Source of the DNA: Oceanobacillus jordanicus
GTDB lineage: Bacteria > Bacillota > Bacilli > Bacillales > Amphibacillaceae
Assembly (NCBI RefSeq): GCF_022095695.1
Contig: NZ_JAIFZM010000017.1
Location: 1-64,000 of the forward strand
Length of the DNA stretch: 64,000 bases
Direction: 5' to 3'
A model generated the notes under the pieces. The model made no database searches. It was not told where the DNA came from and saw only the letters and a list, made by a program, of their open reading frames with translations. The translations under genes were made by a program, and so were the position numbers. Position 1 is the stretch's first letter. Each line of letters opens with the position of its first letter. Below, piece by piece: positions 1 through 10,443 of the stretch.

Positions 1-123
1 AAAAAGTAAGGTGGTGCCAGTAGCAGACTTTTTCTAAAATATCTTTCAACTTTTTCTGTATGCTTGCATATGTTGATATAGAGTAATTAGCCCAGTTCTA
101 TATCGAAAGGAGTTCGGTTCGTT

Positions 124-1131
124 TTGAAAATACACATTGTTCAAAAAGGAGATACACTCTGGGAATTATCCAAGAAATATGGGGTGGATTTTGAAGAGTT
201 AAAGCAAATGAATAGCCAGTTGTCGAGTCCTGATATGATTATGCCTGGAATGAAAATTAAAATTCCGAGCAGCTCTAAAGCTGTAAAACAGGAACACATG
301 CCAAAAAAGGAAACGGTAAAGCAACCATACAAGGACACTTCTCCTAAACCGATGCCAGTAATGAAGGAAGACGAAAAAGAAATGCCCAAACCACAGATGC
401 CCCAAATGCCGCAGATGCCAAACCAACCCATTATGCAAATGCCAATTTTAGAACAGGAATTTCAAAATTATACGACGATAAACTTCCCGGAAACACATCA
501 TCATGTGCAGCCGAAGAAGGAGATGAAAAAGGAAAAGCCGAAAGAGAAGCAAAAGGTTGAAGCTAAAACCTATCCGAAGCCATCTCCACAACCAGAAATA
601 CAACCACAGTACCACATGCAGCCACAACAGGCACCAACACATACGGTTCCAATGTGCTGTCACATCGTACATCCATGTTATCCACCCGTCCCGTTTCCGG
701 TAATGGCCCAAGTTTCTGACTGGCCAATGGGGCCAATGCATGCTATGGACTCTCATCACGGAATGGCTCCTGCACATATGCAGCATGGTAAGGACGATTG
801 CGGATGTTCTGGACCAAAAATGCACGGTAACCCACACCACCTGATGTTCGAACCTATGCAACAACAAATGTTCATGGGACAGCAGCCATTCCAACAACAG
901 GGACAGCAGCCATTCCAACAACAGGGGCAACAGCCATTTCAACAACAGGGACAGCAGCCATTCCAAAATCAGGGACAGCAGCCATTCCAACAACAAGGAC
1001 AGCAGCCGTTTCAACCACAAATGTTTCCCCAACAATTTGAGGGGATGTCGAATTTTGCACCGACGCCCCCTGCATATCCTGATTTTAGTAATCGAGAGGA
1101 AGATAATAAGGATTCAACTAAAAGTGAATAG
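124..1131 (+). CDS. safA: SafA-like spore coat morphogenetic protein (LysM)
   Basis: 335 aa. Residues 3-48 form one LysM peptidoglycan-binding domain (starts HIVQKGDTLWELSKKYGV). The rest is a low-complexity Met/Pro/Gln/His-rich region, typical of SafA, which anchors inner-coat assembly at the spore cortex. Start is TTG, preceded by AAAGGAG about 10 nt upstream. Residues ~252-299 are six GQQPFQQQ-type octapeptides. A Cys/His patch (CCHIVHPCYPP and DDCGCSG) lies in the middle. The neighbouring spore lipoprotein fits the safA-coxA arrangement of B. subtilis, though here nadE lies between them. Role is inferred from family and context. Confidence 0.88.
   Translation: MKIHIVQKGDTLWELSKKYGVDFEELKQMNSQLSSPDMIMPGMKIKIPSSSKAVKQEHMPKKETVKQPYKDTSPKPMPVMKEDEKEMPKPQMPQMPQMPNQPIMQMPILEQEFQNYTTINFPETHHHVQPKKEMKKEKPKEKQKVEAKTYPKPSPQPEIQPQYHMQPQQAPTHTVPMCCHIVHPCYPPVPFPVMAQVSDWPMGPMHAMDSHHGMAPAHMQHGKDDCGCSGPKMHGNPHHLMFEPMQQQMFMGQQPFQQQGQQPFQQQGQQPFQQQGQQPFQNQGQQPFQQQGQQPFQPQMFPQQFEGMSNFAPTPPAYPDFSNREEDNKDSTKSE
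877..1020 (+). repeat. Six in-frame 24-bp tandem repeats in safA
   Basis: Six head-to-tail 24-bp units, each starting GGACAGCAGCC or a close variant, encode GQQPFQQQ, GQQPFQNQ or GQQPFQPQ. The first two units are identical and the others differ by a few bases, so the array looks recently expanded and probably varies in copy number between strains. Confidence 0.95.
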
Positions 1132-1140
1132 AATAAACAT

Positions 1141-1170
1141 AGAGACGAGAAAAGATATCGTCTCTATTTT
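1141..1170 (+). terminator. Rho-independent terminator of safA
   Basis: Stem AGAGACGA / TCGTCTCT followed by a T run, 10 nt after the safA stop. Confidence 0.85.
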
Positions 1171-1371
1171 TTTGGGAAGAACTCTACATATAGGTTCCAA
1201 CGTTACTACTATTTTTTATGTTTGTATTTTTAAGAGACGGGAATAAAAGCTTGTAGGTAATAATGCGTACAAGAAAGTGTAGATGAGACACTTTAAACGT
1301 CGTTATTTTTTTAAAAAAAGTGAAATAGTGATAAAATGTTTAATATTGAACATATAAAAGGAGAGATAGCA

Positions 1372-2115
1372 GTGGAAAAACAGGTAGACCAAATTGTACA
1401 GTGGTTACGCGATCAAGTTAAGCAAGCTGGAGTAAATGGCCTCGTGGTAGGTATTAGTGGCGGATTAGATTCTGCCGTCGTTTCACATTTAATTCAACGT
1501 GCTTTCCCAGACAATTCTTTAGGTGTTTTGCTTCCAATTTATACAAGCGATTCGAATTTGGATGATGCCAAGCAAGTAGTGGAGAGCAGTGGAATTAAAT
1601 CTATGACAGTAGATCTTACAGAGACACATAAAATTATGTATTCCGAAATTAAAGACACTTTAAATGAAAGCAACACATTTATTGAAGAAAATGATAAATT
1701 AGCTGGTGCTAACCTTCGCGCACGCCTTCGTATGAGCACTTTATATGCACTGGCAACGAATTATAATTACATGGTAGTTGGAACAGATAATGCAGCAGAA
1801 TGGTATACAGGTTACTTTACAAAGTACGGTGACGGTGGTGCTGATATTCTTCCACTCGTTGAATTTACAAAGCAGGAAGTTCGCGACTTGGCAAGTTACC
1901 TTGGTGTTCCTAGTCATATTGTTGAGAAAAAGCCGAGTGCTGATCTATGGGAAGGGCAAACGGATGAAGATGAGATGGGAACAAGCTATGATACAATTGA
2001 TGCCTATCTTAAAGGAAAGCAAATCCCTGAACGCGATAAAGAAATTATTGAATCCTTGCATAAAAAGTCTGCCCACAAGCGCGAGGCACTTCCGCAATTT
2101 AAGCGCGAGCAATAA
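1372..2115 (+). CDS. nadE: NH3-dependent NAD(+) synthetase
   Basis: 247 aa from the GTG start. Converts deamido-NAD to NAD using ATP and ammonia; cytoplasmic. The SGGLDS pyrophosphatase loop near residue 30 and the block GTDNAAEW...GYFTKYGDGGADI are the family's ATP and substrate sites. There is no N-terminal glutaminase domain, so this is the ammonia-dependent type. GTG at 1372 is chosen because AAAGGAGAG lies 8 nt upstream. An in-frame ATG at 1336 has no ribosome site and would add 12 residues. The gene stands alone between terminators, next to safA rather than in a nad operon. Confidence 0.93.
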   Translation: MEKQVDQIVQWLRDQVKQAGVNGLVVGISGGLDSAVVSHLIQRAFPDNSLGVLLPIYTSDSNLDDAKQVVESSGIKSMTVDLTETHKIMYSEIKDTLNESNTFIEENDKLAGANLRARLRMSTLYALATNYNYMVVGTDNAAEWYTGYFTKYGDGGADILPLVEFTKQEVRDLASYLGVPSHIVEKKPSADLWEGQTDEDEMGTSYDTIDAYLKGKQIPERDKEIIESLHKKSAHKREALPQFKREQ

Positions 2116-2140
2116 TATAATTCCCTAAAATTGACTGTGT

Positions 2141-2185
2141 AAAAAAACCTTCCTTATCCAAACTATGGATAAAGGAGGTTTTTTT
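2141..2185 (+). terminator. Terminator-like hairpin that contains the next gene's ribosome site
   Basis: A 20-bp stem with two mismatches (arms 2141-2160 and 2166-2185, five-base loop) ends in seven T. It has the shape of a nadE terminator, but its 3' arm includes AAAGGAGG, and the ATG of the lipoprotein gene follows directly at 2186. It may end nadE transcription, hide the lipoprotein's ribosome site, or both. Confidence 0.7.
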
Positions 2186-2698
2186 ATGAAAACAAAATTA
2201 GTGTTTGGGCTAGCATTGTTGATACTTACTGGATGCAATTTTGGTACGGAGGAACAAGGGCAGTCAGATGATAACCAGCAAAAAACAGAGTATATAAATT
2301 ATGAGACTGAAAAAGAACATAAAGAAAGAGAACATGGGAAAGAACTTTCTATAGGTGAGCGAGGGGGCTACCCGCAAAGTAAACAGGAAGGTGCCAATGA
2401 TGCTGATTTTAAAAACGGTTACTCAGATGCTTATACGAACGAAGAGGCGTTATGGCTATCCGAGGAATTGGAAAATCGCAAAGATATTGTAACAGCTCAG
2501 GTTGCATCCACCGAGGATCAAATTTTGGTAGGGCTCATACAAAGGGAGTATGCTACAGATGATGTACCAAAGCGTGTGAAAGAGGAAATTCAAAAATTAC
2601 TCCCAGATACAAAAAAGGAAATTATTGTATTTACAGATAATGCTTATTGGGAATATATGAAGAACCGAGATGCAAAACCTAATGGAAATACGCCTTAA
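2186..2698 (+). CDS. YhcN/YlaJ-family sporulation lipoprotein (CoxA-like)
   Basis: 170 aa. The signal peptide ends in lipobox LTGC (Cys near residue 17), so the protein is probably lipid-anchored. The C-terminal ~90 residues (SEELENRKDIVTAQVAST through IIVFTDNAYWEYM) match the YhcN/YlaJ fold found in spore lipoproteins, including the SafA-linked CoxA. ATG at 2186 is preferred over one at 2165 because AAAGGAGG is spaced for it and the signal peptide then starts MKTK. No catalytic motif is visible. The CoxA assignment rests on family plus nearness to safA. Confidence 0.75.
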   Translation: MKTKLVFGLALLILTGCNFGTEEQGQSDDNQQKTEYINYETEKEHKEREHGKELSIGERGGYPQSKQEGANDADFKNGYSDAYTNEEALWLSEELENRKDIVTAQVASTEDQILVGLIQREYATDDVPKRVKEEIQKLLPDTKKEIIVFTDNAYWEYMKNRDAKPNGNTP

Positions 2699-2736
2699 AT
2701 TTATATTTCGGGATAACATCAGCTAGTCATAAGCTT

Positions 2737-2882
2737 TTATCCCACTTAAACTGATAGAAAGGGCTCGACGGTAGACATATTAAGTTTTGAAGTGGGATAC
2801 ACTGTCAGTAAAGGGCTGGCCAGGGTATACGAACGTTTGGTGGAAGAGGTAGTGAAACCCCTGCTAAATGAAGTTTCGCTTT
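2737..2882 (-). repeat. Diverged copy of the palindromic repeat family (copy C)
   Basis: Read on the minus strand it begins AAAGCGAAACTTCATTTAG, has a G-rich stretch, then GTTCGTATAC, then a CCCACTTCAAAAC ... AAGTGGGAT inverted pair. This matches the order of motifs in the copies at 15.3 and 27.7 kb, with much divergence. It fills most of the gap upstream of yebC. Confidence 0.5.
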
Positions 2883-2941
2883 ATGAAATTCCTTTTTTTT
2901 GGTATAGTTAAAAAGGAAATTTCTAGAGAGGAGAATGTCCG

Positions 2942-3673
2942 ATGGCTGGTCATTCTAAATGGAAGAATATACAAAGAAGAAAAAATGCACAAGATGCAAA
3001 AAAGGGTAAAGTTTTTATGCGCCACGCGAAGGATATATATACTGCTGCAAAACAGGGAGGCGGGGACATCGCAACAAACGCCTCTCTACGTCTGGTAGTA
3101 GATAAGGCGAAAGCGGATAATATGCCTAATGATAATATTGATCGTGCAATAAAAAAGGCAACTGGTACACTTGATGGTGCTAGCTTTGAGGAACTAACGT
3201 ATGAAGGGTATGGTCCTGGTGGTGTTGCAGTTATCGTTAATGTTTTAACAGATAATAAAAATCGTACAGCTGCAGAAGTTCGCCATGCATTTAAGAAAAA
3301 TGACGGGAACCTTGGAGAAAATGGAAGTGTTTCTTTCATGTTTGACCGTAAAGGATATATCGTAATTGCGAATGAAAATGGAGAAATTGATGAAGATGAA
3401 CTTACATTAGAAGCTCTTGAGGCAGGAGCAGAGGACATTACAACAGAAGAAGAAGCTTATGAAGTCTTTACTGAACCCGAAAACTTCCAAGATGTCGTGG
3501 CACACCTAACAGAAAATGGTTATGAAATAGCTGATTCTGAAGTAACCCTCTTTCCACAAACATACAGTGCTCTGAATGAAGCCGACGAGAGCAAAATGTT
3601 AACTCTCATTGAGACGTTAGAAGAAAACGAAGATGTACAGGACATTCACCACAATTTAGAAGAATCAAATTAA
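2942..3673 (+). CDS. yebC: YebC/PmpR-family protein (YrbC)
   Basis: 243 aa, full length for the family. The N-terminus [11 protein letters not shown] is the family signature. Members have been described as DNA-binding regulators and, more recently, as factors that relieve ribosome stalling at difficult motifs; which applies here cannot be told from sequence. GAGAGGAGAA precedes the ATG. A short terminator follows the gene, so it is likely monocistronic and separate from ruvAB. Confidence 0.93.
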   Translation: MAGHSKWKNIQRRKNAQDAKKGKVFMRHAKDIYTAAKQGGGDIATNASLRLVVDKAKADNMPNDNIDRAIKKATGTLDGASFEELTYEGYGPGGVAVIVNVLTDNKNRTAAEVRHAFKKNDGNLGENGSVSFMFDRKGYIVIANENGEIDEDELTLEALEAGAEDITTEEEAYEVFTEPENFQDVVAHLTENGYEIADSEVTLFPQTYSALNEADESKMLTLIETLEENEDVQDIHHNLEESN

Positions 3674-3685
3674 TTCATTTAACAA

Positions 3686-3726
3686 GGAAGTTTCTATTCC
3701 CGTTTGAGGATAGGAGCTTCTTTTAT
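3686..3726 (+). terminator. Terminator of yebC
   Basis: Imperfect stem GGAAGTTTCTATTCC / GGATAGGAGCTTC followed by TTTTATT. Confidence 0.65.
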
Positions 3727-3811
3727 TAGTTAAATATGCGTAATAACTGTAAGTTTCGCTGATTGTAAAGTTATGATAAAATGGTGAAAGGATTGTAAAG
3801 GAGACGGATGA

Positions 3812-4417
3812 ATGATTGCATATATTAAAGGAATGCTTACATATATTTTAGATGATTCCATCATCATAGACGTTCAAGGTATTGGCTACGAACTATTTTG
3901 TGCCAATCCTTTTGTTTTTCAGTCGTCGTTACATAAAGAGATTAAGATCCATACATATCATCACGTAAGGGAAGACGCTCAGATTTTATTTGGATTTAAA
4001 AATGAAGATGAGAAATTTTTGTTTACTAAACTAATTTCTGTTTCCGGGATAGGCCCAAAAGGCGCATTGGCAATACTCGGTGGAGTGGATGTAGCCGGCA
4101 TCGCAGCAGCAATTGAACGGGAAGATGACAAATTCTTAACGAGCTTTCCAGGGGTAGGGAAAAAGACAGCAAGGCAAATTATTCTAGATCTAAAAGGTAA
4201 GCTTACAAACGTCCTTACCATCACCGAAGTGGAAACCGATATGGCTAATGCAAAGCATGCAAATACAGAAGGTCTTCAGGAGGCTACGGGAGCTTTAAAG
4301 GCGCTTGGATATACGGATAGGGAAATAAAAGGTATTATGCCAGAGTTAAAAGCAACGGATAGTAAAAACGCGGATGAGCTTATTAGAAAAGCATTATCTT
4401 TATTAATGAAAAAGTAG
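3812..4417 (+). CDS. ruvA: Holliday junction branch migration protein RuvA
   Basis: 201 aa, usual length. RuvA tetramers bind four-way junctions and recruit the RuvB motor. The N-terminal OB-fold (MIAYIKGML), the two helix-hairpin-helix blocks (SGIGPKGALAILGG and PGVGKKTARQIILDLK) and the C-terminal RuvB-binding domain (residues ~150-200) are all present. A strong AAAGGAGA site precedes the ATG. ruvB starts 16 nt downstream, so the two are co-translated in one operon running on toward tgt. Confidence 0.97.
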   Translation: MIAYIKGMLTYILDDSIIIDVQGIGYELFCANPFVFQSSLHKEIKIHTYHHVREDAQILFGFKNEDEKFLFTKLISVSGIGPKGALAILGGVDVAGIAAAIEREDDKFLTSFPGVGKKTARQIILDLKGKLTNVLTITEVETDMANAKHANTEGLQEATGALKALGYTDREIKGIMPELKATDSKNADELIRKALSLLMKK

Positions 4418-4432
4418 GAGAGGGGGAGAATA

Positions 4433-5434
4433 ATGGAAGAACGTATGGTTACAGGAGAATTTCAAGAAGAAGATTCAGTTGAGCTAAGTCTTCGGCCTTC
4501 TGCTTTAAATCAGTATATTGGACAGCAGAAGGTTAAAGAAAATCTTAGTATTTTTATTAAGGCAGCTAGAATGAGAGAAGAACCATTGGACCACGTTCTG
4601 TTGTATGGCCCTCCAGGATTAGGGAAAACCACATTAGCAGCAATTATTGCAAATGAAATGGGAGTGCAATTCCGTTCCACCTCTGGACCCGCCATAGAAC
4701 GAGCTGGAGATCTTGCAGCTATATTGTCTTCTTTAGAACCTGGTGATGTGCTGTTTATTGATGAGATTCACCGTCTTCCGCGTTCTGTAGAGGAAGTATT
4801 GTATCCTGCAATGGAGGATTTTTTCCTAGATATTGTTATAGGCACAGGACCGAGTGCAAGGTCGGTTAGGATTGACTTACCCCCATTTACATTGGTAGGT
4901 GCGACTACAAGGGCAGGACTATTATCAGCACCTCTTCGCGATCGATTTGGCGTACTTAGCCGCTTGGAGTTTTATGAAGCGAAAGATTTATGCTCTATCA
5001 TTGAGCGAACAGCCGAAATTTTTCAAACCTCTATTACAAAGGAAGCTGCTACGGAAGTGGCCAGACGTTCTAGGGGCACCCCGAGGATTGCAAATCGCTT
5101 GCTAAAAAGAATCCGAGATATCTCGCAAGTAAAGGGCGAGGTAGAGATAAGTGCAGATACGACAGCTGAAGCTTTAACGATGTTACAGGTAGATGATGAA
5201 GGACTTGACCACATCGACCATAAGCTATTAAAAGGTATGATAGAAAACTTCCAAGGTGGACCTGTTGGGTTGGATACAATAGCTGCTACAATTGGCGAGG
5301 AATCTCAAACGATTGAAGATGTTTACGAACCTTATCTATTACAAATCGGTTTTATCCAAAGAACACCAAGAGGGAGAATTGTCACACCAAAAGCATACCT
5401 GCATTTTGGAATGAAAGTACCTGGCACAGAATGA
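4433..5434 (+). CDS. ruvB: Holliday junction DNA helicase RuvB
   Basis: 333 aa AAA+ motor driving branch migration with RuvA. Walker [10 protein letters not shown] near residue 60, Walker B FIDEIHRL near 105, sensor segment [18 protein letters not shown], and a C-terminal winged helix ending [12 protein letters not shown]. All catalytic motifs look intact. The start is supported by AGGAGAGGGG upstream. The stop overlaps the next small gene by 4 nt (ATGA), which suggests translational coupling. Confidence 0.98.
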   Translation: MEERMVTGEFQEEDSVELSLRPSALNQYIGQQKVKENLSIFIKAARMREEPLDHVLLYGPPGLGKTTLAAIIANEMGVQFRSTSGPAIERAGDLAAILSSLEPGDVLFIDEIHRLPRSVEEVLYPAMEDFFLDIVIGTGPSARSVRIDLPPFTLVGATTRAGLLSAPLRDRFGVLSRLEFYEAKDLCSIIERTAEIFQTSITKEAATEVARRSRGTPRIANRLLKRIRDISQVKGEVEISADTTAEALTMLQVDDEGLDHIDHKLLKGMIENFQGGPVGLDTIAATIGEESQTIEDVYEPYLLQIGFIQRTPRGRIVTPKAYLHFGMKVPGTE

Positions 5435-5628
5435 GTATAGGTAAATTGCTTATTGTCGCAGGGATTATTATGGTCCTTATTGGAATTATCTGGACGTTTA
5501 TTGGAAAATTACCTGGTGATTTTTCTTTCAAAAAGGGAAATGTCACGGTGCATTTTCCGATTATGACTTCAATAATTGTAAGTATTATACTTTCCTTGGT
5601 ATTCTTTATCGTAGGAAAGTTTCGTTAA
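5431..5628 (+). CDS. Small DUF2905-type membrane protein
   Basis: 65 aa with two predicted transmembrane helices (residues ~5-25 and ~43-62) around a short [13 protein letters not shown] loop, as in the DUF2905 family. Function unknown. It overlaps the ruvB stop by 4 nt and lies 15 nt before queA. Such genes commonly sit between ruvB and queA in Bacillales, so it is a real conserved gene. Confidence 0.85.
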   Translation: MSIGKLLIVAGIIMVLIGIIWTFIGKLPGDFSFKKGNVTVHFPIMTSIIVSIILSLVFFIVGKFR

Positions 5629-5643
5629 GTAAGGAGATGCAAC

Positions 5644-6669
5644 ATGAATATAGAAGATTTTGATTTTCATTTACCAGAGGAACTAATTGCACAAACACCA
5701 CTCAAAGATCGTACATCCTCTAGACTACTTGTCCTAGATAAAAACAAGAAAGAACTGGAACATAAGAAATTTAAAGATATAAAAGATTACATTAAACCTG
5801 GTGACGCCCTTGTACTAAATGATACGCGCGTATTGCCTGCAAGACTATACGGTGTGAAGGAAGACACAGGAGCGAATATTGAAGTGCTTTTATTACACCA
5901 AGAAAATGGAGATACTTGGGAAGTACTAGCTAAGCCTGCCAAAAAAGTAAAGCAAGGATCTGTTATTACGTTCGGAGACGGAAAGTTACAAGCTACTTGT
6001 GTAGGGTTGAAAGAGCATGGTGGGCGAGTAATGGAATTTTCCTATAGCGGCATATTTTATGAAGTTCTTGATGAGCTCGGAGAAATGCCTCTTCCTCCAT
6101 ATATAAAAGAAAAGCTACCTGAAAAGGAAAGATACCAGACCGTATATGCAAAAGAAGAGGGTTCGGCTGCAGCACCTACAGCAGGGCTACATTTCACAAA
6201 TGAATTGCTTGATGAGCTCAAAGCAAAAGGCGTTACAGTATCTTTCATAACCTTACATGTAGGATTAGGAACGTTTCGTCCAGTAAGTGTAGATAATATT
6301 GATGATCACCAAATGCACTCGGAATTTTACCATATGTCCCAAGAAACAGCTGACACACTAAATCAAATAAAAGAGCAAGGTGGAAGAATTATCTCAGTAG
6401 GTACAACGTCCACTAGAACGTTAGAAACGATTGCTAGAGATAATGGCACGTTTGTGGAAACAAGTGGCTGGACAGATATTTTTATTTATCCACCATACCA
6501 ATTTCGTGCAGTTGATGGACTTATAACAAACTTTCATCTGCCTAAATCTACGTTAATTATGTTAGTCAGTGCTTTGGCAGACAAAGATTCCATTTTACAT
6601 GCCTATGAAGAAGCAGTAAGAGAAAAATACCGGTTCTTTAGTTTCGGCGACGCTATGTTAATTATTTGA
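5644..6669 (+). CDS. queA: S-adenosylmethionine:tRNA ribosyltransferase-isomerase
   Basis: 341 aa. Transfers and isomerises the ribosyl group of AdoMet onto preQ1 in tRNA, giving epoxyqueuosine. Characteristic blocks are [13 protein letters not shown] at the start, [17 protein letters not shown], and the C-terminal [15 protein letters not shown]-like and [16 protein letters not shown] segments. AAGGAGATG precedes the ATG. It works directly after Tgt, whose gene follows. Confidence 0.97.
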   Translation: MNIEDFDFHLPEELIAQTPLKDRTSSRLLVLDKNKKELEHKKFKDIKDYIKPGDALVLNDTRVLPARLYGVKEDTGANIEVLLLHQENGDTWEVLAKPAKKVKQGSVITFGDGKLQATCVGLKEHGGRVMEFSYSGIFYEVLDELGEMPLPPYIKEKLPEKERYQTVYAKEEGSAAAPTAGLHFTNELLDELKAKGVTVSFITLHVGLGTFRPVSVDNIDDHQMHSEFYHMSQETADTLNQIKEQGGRIISVGTTSTRTLETIARDNGTFVETSGWTDIFIYPPYQFRAVDGLITNFHLPKSTLIMLVSALADKDSILHAYEEAVREKYRFFSFGDAMLII

Positions 6670-6725
6670 TTTGATAATGAAACATTCTGAATGTGCATAC
6701 TAGAGACTACTTAGAAAGTAAGTGT

Positions 6726-6750
6726 AGCATGAGGAATCTATCCTCATGCT
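6726..6750 (+). terminator. Stem-loop between queA and tgt
   Basis: Perfect 10-bp stem AGCATGAGGA / TCCTCATGCT with a five-base loop but only a weak AT tail. It may be a partial terminator or a processing site rather than a full stop. Confidence 0.45.
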
Positions 6751-6753
6751 TAA

Positions 6754-7917
<1,164 letters not shown>

Positions 7918-7956
7918 AGAGGTTTTTTATATATTTTGAAAGGAGGGAATACAAAG

Positions 7957-8214
7957 ATGGATATGCTTATATCACTATCACCAATTATTCTTATGTTTGT
8001 AATCTTCTATTTCTTGCTAATACGTCCACAACAAAAACGCCAGAAGCAAGTGAAACAGATGCAGTCAGAGCTACAAAAAGGCCAATCCGTTGTTACTATC
8101 GGTGGATTCCACGGTGTTGTTCACGCTATCGATGAAAACACTGTCGTAATTCAGTCTGGTGACGGTACTAAGCTGACGTATGACCGTTCAGCAATCCGTG
8201 AAGTTAGACAATAG
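7957..8214 (+). CDS. yajC: Preprotein translocase accessory subunit YajC
   Basis: 85 aa. One N-terminal transmembrane helix (residues ~5-22) followed by LLIRPQQKRQKQ and a small cytoplasmic domain with the family motif VVTIGGFHGVV. YajC associates with SecDF. ATG at 7957 is chosen because AAAGGAGGG is correctly spaced; an upstream in-frame TTG would place that site inside the gene. It ends the ruvA-queA-tgt-yajC run. Confidence 0.95.
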   Translation: MDMLISLSPIILMFVIFYFLLIRPQQKRQKQVKQMQSELQKGQSVVTIGGFHGVVHAIDENTVVIQSGDGTKLTYDRSAIREVRQ

Positions 8215-8230
8215 TAAGTAGTCTAAGGTG

Positions 8231-8266
8231 CCACCATAGGCATTTCTCCTGTGGTGGATGGTTTTT
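8231..8266 (+). terminator. Terminator of the tgt-yajC operon
   Basis: Perfect 10-bp stem CCACCATAGG / CCTGTGGTGG, then ATGGTTTTT. Confidence 0.85.
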
Positions 8267-8294
8267 AGGTAACATTATGTATCTAATACATAGA

Positions 8295-8330
8295 AAAACG
8301 AAGTTAACGGAATCTTGTTAACTTCGTTTT
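8295..8330. terminator. Bidirectional terminator
   Basis: AAAACGAAGTTAAC / GTTAACTTCGTTTT, 14 bp perfect, A-rich on the left and T-rich on the right. It can serve the rightward yajC operon and the leftward gene at 8.4-8.8 kb. Confidence 0.85.
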
Positions 8331-8441
8331 ATTTTATTTCTAGGAAATAATATTGGCATACACGTTTGCTAAAGAAGCGAATGCTAGTTTGTCAACGTTA
8401 CATATCCTTCGTATTCTACCAAAGTATGCGAATAAGCTTCA

Positions 8442-8825
8442 CTACTTCTCAACCTGTCCTCCGGTAATATTAACACCTATTACACCACCAAATAAAGCTA
8501 CGAGAATATAGGCTGTATGATGAATGGTCTGTTCCATGCTAAACCCGACTTGATACCCTAGATATTGGACAAGGAATGTAAACAAGGTAAATCCCATTCC
8601 TGTTAAAGCTCCAATAATCCACCCCTTGGCTTTGCTTTTGGCCCCAGCTACCATTCCACCTATAAAAAGAGAAATTAATCCAATTACGAGTGTTACCCAC
8701 GTTAAGGCCGGTTCATTAAATGTAGAAAAACGAAGTAGCAACGCTAAGATGAAGCTGGCAAGTAGTATAAGACCTAACACGATAATCCACCCATACAATA
8801 GGGCTGTAAATTGTTGTTTGTTCAC
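8442..8825 (-). CDS. TIGR04086-type four-helix membrane protein (YrzE-like)
   Basis: 127 aa with four predicted transmembrane helices (about residues 12-30, 43-61, 69-88 and 100-119), including the small-residue stretch IGGMVAGAKSKAKGWIIGALTG typical of TIGR04086 proteins. Function unknown. The start is GTG; a GGGGGG stretch upstream may act as the ribosome site. It sits between yajC and spoVB as yrzE does in B. subtilis. Confidence 0.8.
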   Translation of the reverse strand: MNKQQFTALLYGWIIVLGLILLASFILALLLRFSTFNEPALTWVTLVIGLISLFIGGMVAGAKSKAKGWIIGALTGMGFTLFTFLVQYLGYQVGFSMEQTIHHTAYILVALFGGVIGVNITGGQVEK

Positions 8826-8967
8826 TCATTATCCCCCCCTGAGATTGTCCACTTACATTAATAGTATTCAAGAAAAAATAAAATAGACGAAAAATATTTT
8901 AGTCTGTCCTCACATAGAAATAGTATAGAAAGCAATATCTACAACGAATTGTGAAAGTGGGTGAGAA

Positions 8968-10266
8968 ATGGACGTCCTTCTTGCAACAATTATTTTTATA
9001 GTTAGCTATTTTTTTATTATGACTGATAAAATAAACCGAGCAATAGTAGCACTATCTGGAGGAACCCTCTTATTATTAACTGGAATTTTTACAACACAGG
9101 ACATATTCACAGAATACATCGACTGGGCTACAATTGCATTGCTATTTTCTATGATGGTGCTCATTTCTATTACAGAAAAAACGGGCTTATTCACTTTTAT
9201 TGCAATCCGCTTTGCGCAACGGGTAGGGGGAAGACCTATTCCCCTTCTAGTAGGCGTTGGGGTATTAACCGCATTAGGATCAGCAATGCTTGATAATGTG
9301 ACAACCGTTCTTATTTTTGTACCTATTCTCCTGAAAATCACAAAACTATTAAACATACCATCCTTTCCATACTTATTAATGATTATATTTAGTTCAAATA
9401 TAGGAGGTGCGGCAACATTAATTGGCGATCCTCCAAATATTATGATTGGACAAGCAGTAGAACATTTGACCTTTCTTTCTTTCTTTATACATGTCGGCCC
9501 GGTTGCATTGGTCATGTTTCTAACCATGATACTTTTTATCTACCTTTGTTTTAGAAAAACGCTGTCAAATTCAGTGATCGATGCTAGGGAGTTAGAAAAG
9601 ATGGACGCTGCGTCTCATCTACATAAGACTCCCATGCTTTATAAGTCGATTAGCGTTCTCATATTAACGATAACAGGCTTTCTGCTTCATGCTTTTGTTC
9701 ACATCGATCTAACCGCGATTGCGTTAGCAGGAGCACTACTTCTACTGTTTCTAACCCAAGACGAATTAGAAGCTGAGAGGGTTTTTGAAAAGGTAGAATG
9801 GGTTACGCTATTTTTCTTTGTCGGTTTATTTACGCTTGTAGGTGGGCTCCAAGAGGTTGGAGTAATTGATGAACTTGCTCGTGCTATTGTCCTTACAACA
9901 GATGGGGATTATGTAAATACTACGTTGCTAGTGCTTTGGGTATCGGGGATTTTTTCTGGAATAGTGGATAATATTCCTTTTGTAGCGGCAATGATCCCTG
10001 TAGTACAGGAGTTTGAAAGCTATGGGATGGTATACTTGGATCCAATATGGTGGGCACTATCGCTCGGTGCTTGCTTAGGTGGGAATGGTACACTAATTGG
10101 GTCTTCTGCAAATGTGGTAGTTGCCGGATTGGCAGAGCGTTCAGGTGATAGAATTTCATTCGTTCGATTTATGCTGTTTGGGGTGCCAATCGTGTTACTA
10201 TCCCTCGTCATTTCAACGATTTATATATATTTACGATACCTATTACCATATATAAGCCAACTATAA
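8968..10266 (+). CDS. ArsB/NhaD-like ion permease (IT superfamily)
   Basis: 432 aa, about eleven transmembrane helices. The block IGGAATLIGDPPNIMIG is the hallmark of the ArsB / P-protein branch of ion transporters, and a second half-repeat has CLGGNGTLIGSSANVV. Substrate is uncertain: arsenite, Na+/H+ or an organic anion are all possible, and no arsR or arsC is nearby. The start is preceded by AAAGTGGGTGAG. It is a single gene with its own terminator. Confidence 0.82.
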   Translation: MDVLLATIIFIVSYFFIMTDKINRAIVALSGGTLLLLTGIFTTQDIFTEYIDWATIALLFSMMVLISITEKTGLFTFIAIRFAQRVGGRPIPLLVGVGVLTALGSAMLDNVTTVLIFVPILLKITKLLNIPSFPYLLMIIFSSNIGGAATLIGDPPNIMIGQAVEHLTFLSFFIHVGPVALVMFLTMILFIYLCFRKTLSNSVIDARELEKMDAASHLHKTPMLYKSISVLILTITGFLLHAFVHIDLTAIALAGALLLLFLTQDELEAERVFEKVEWVTLFFFVGLFTLVGGLQEVGVIDELARAIVLTTDGDYVNTTLLVLWVSGIFSGIVDNIPFVAAMIPVVQEFESYGMVYLDPIWWALSLGACLGGNGTLIGSSANVVVAGLAERSGDRISFVRFMLFGVPIVLLSLVISTIYIYLRYLLPYISQL

Positions 10267-10288
10267 AACCTGCCATCTGGCAGGTTTT
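10265..10288 (+). terminator. Terminator of the permease gene
   Basis: AAAACCTGCC / GGCAGGTTTT, 10-bp stem with a four-base loop, overlapping the stop codon. Confidence 0.85.
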
Positions 10289-10300
10289 GTTGTATAAAAA

Positions 10301-10343
10301 GAAGACATGCTTAGGTTTTAACCATAGGCATGTCTCTTTTTTT
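10301..10343. terminator. Second, convergent terminator
   Basis: Stem AGACATGC / GCATGTCT with T runs on both strands. It is placed to end spoVB from the right as well as read-through from the left. Confidence 0.7.
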
Positions 10344-10443
10344 CATGGCGATAAATGTTATCGATTTGTGAGTGAAGGGAGGCCGATAAAATGGTTTACT
10401 GCATAGGCGGCGTTCACTAGTATAGATGCCTGTGCTCATATTA

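Noticed and set aside
877-1020. CRISPR-like tandem repeats
   Set aside because: Units are contiguous, in frame and lack spacers; they are coding repeats of safA.
448-1035. Long minus-strand frame opposite safA
   Set aside because: It is the mirror of low-complexity Gln/Pro codons; no ribosome site and repetitive Leu-rich product.
1336-1371. Upstream ATG as the nadE start
   Set aside because: No ribosome site before it, whereas the GTG at 1372 has AAAGGAGAG at proper distance.
9006-9527. 173-codon minus-strand frame inside the ArsB-like gene
   Set aside because: Shadow of hydrophobic codons in a well-supported membrane protein.
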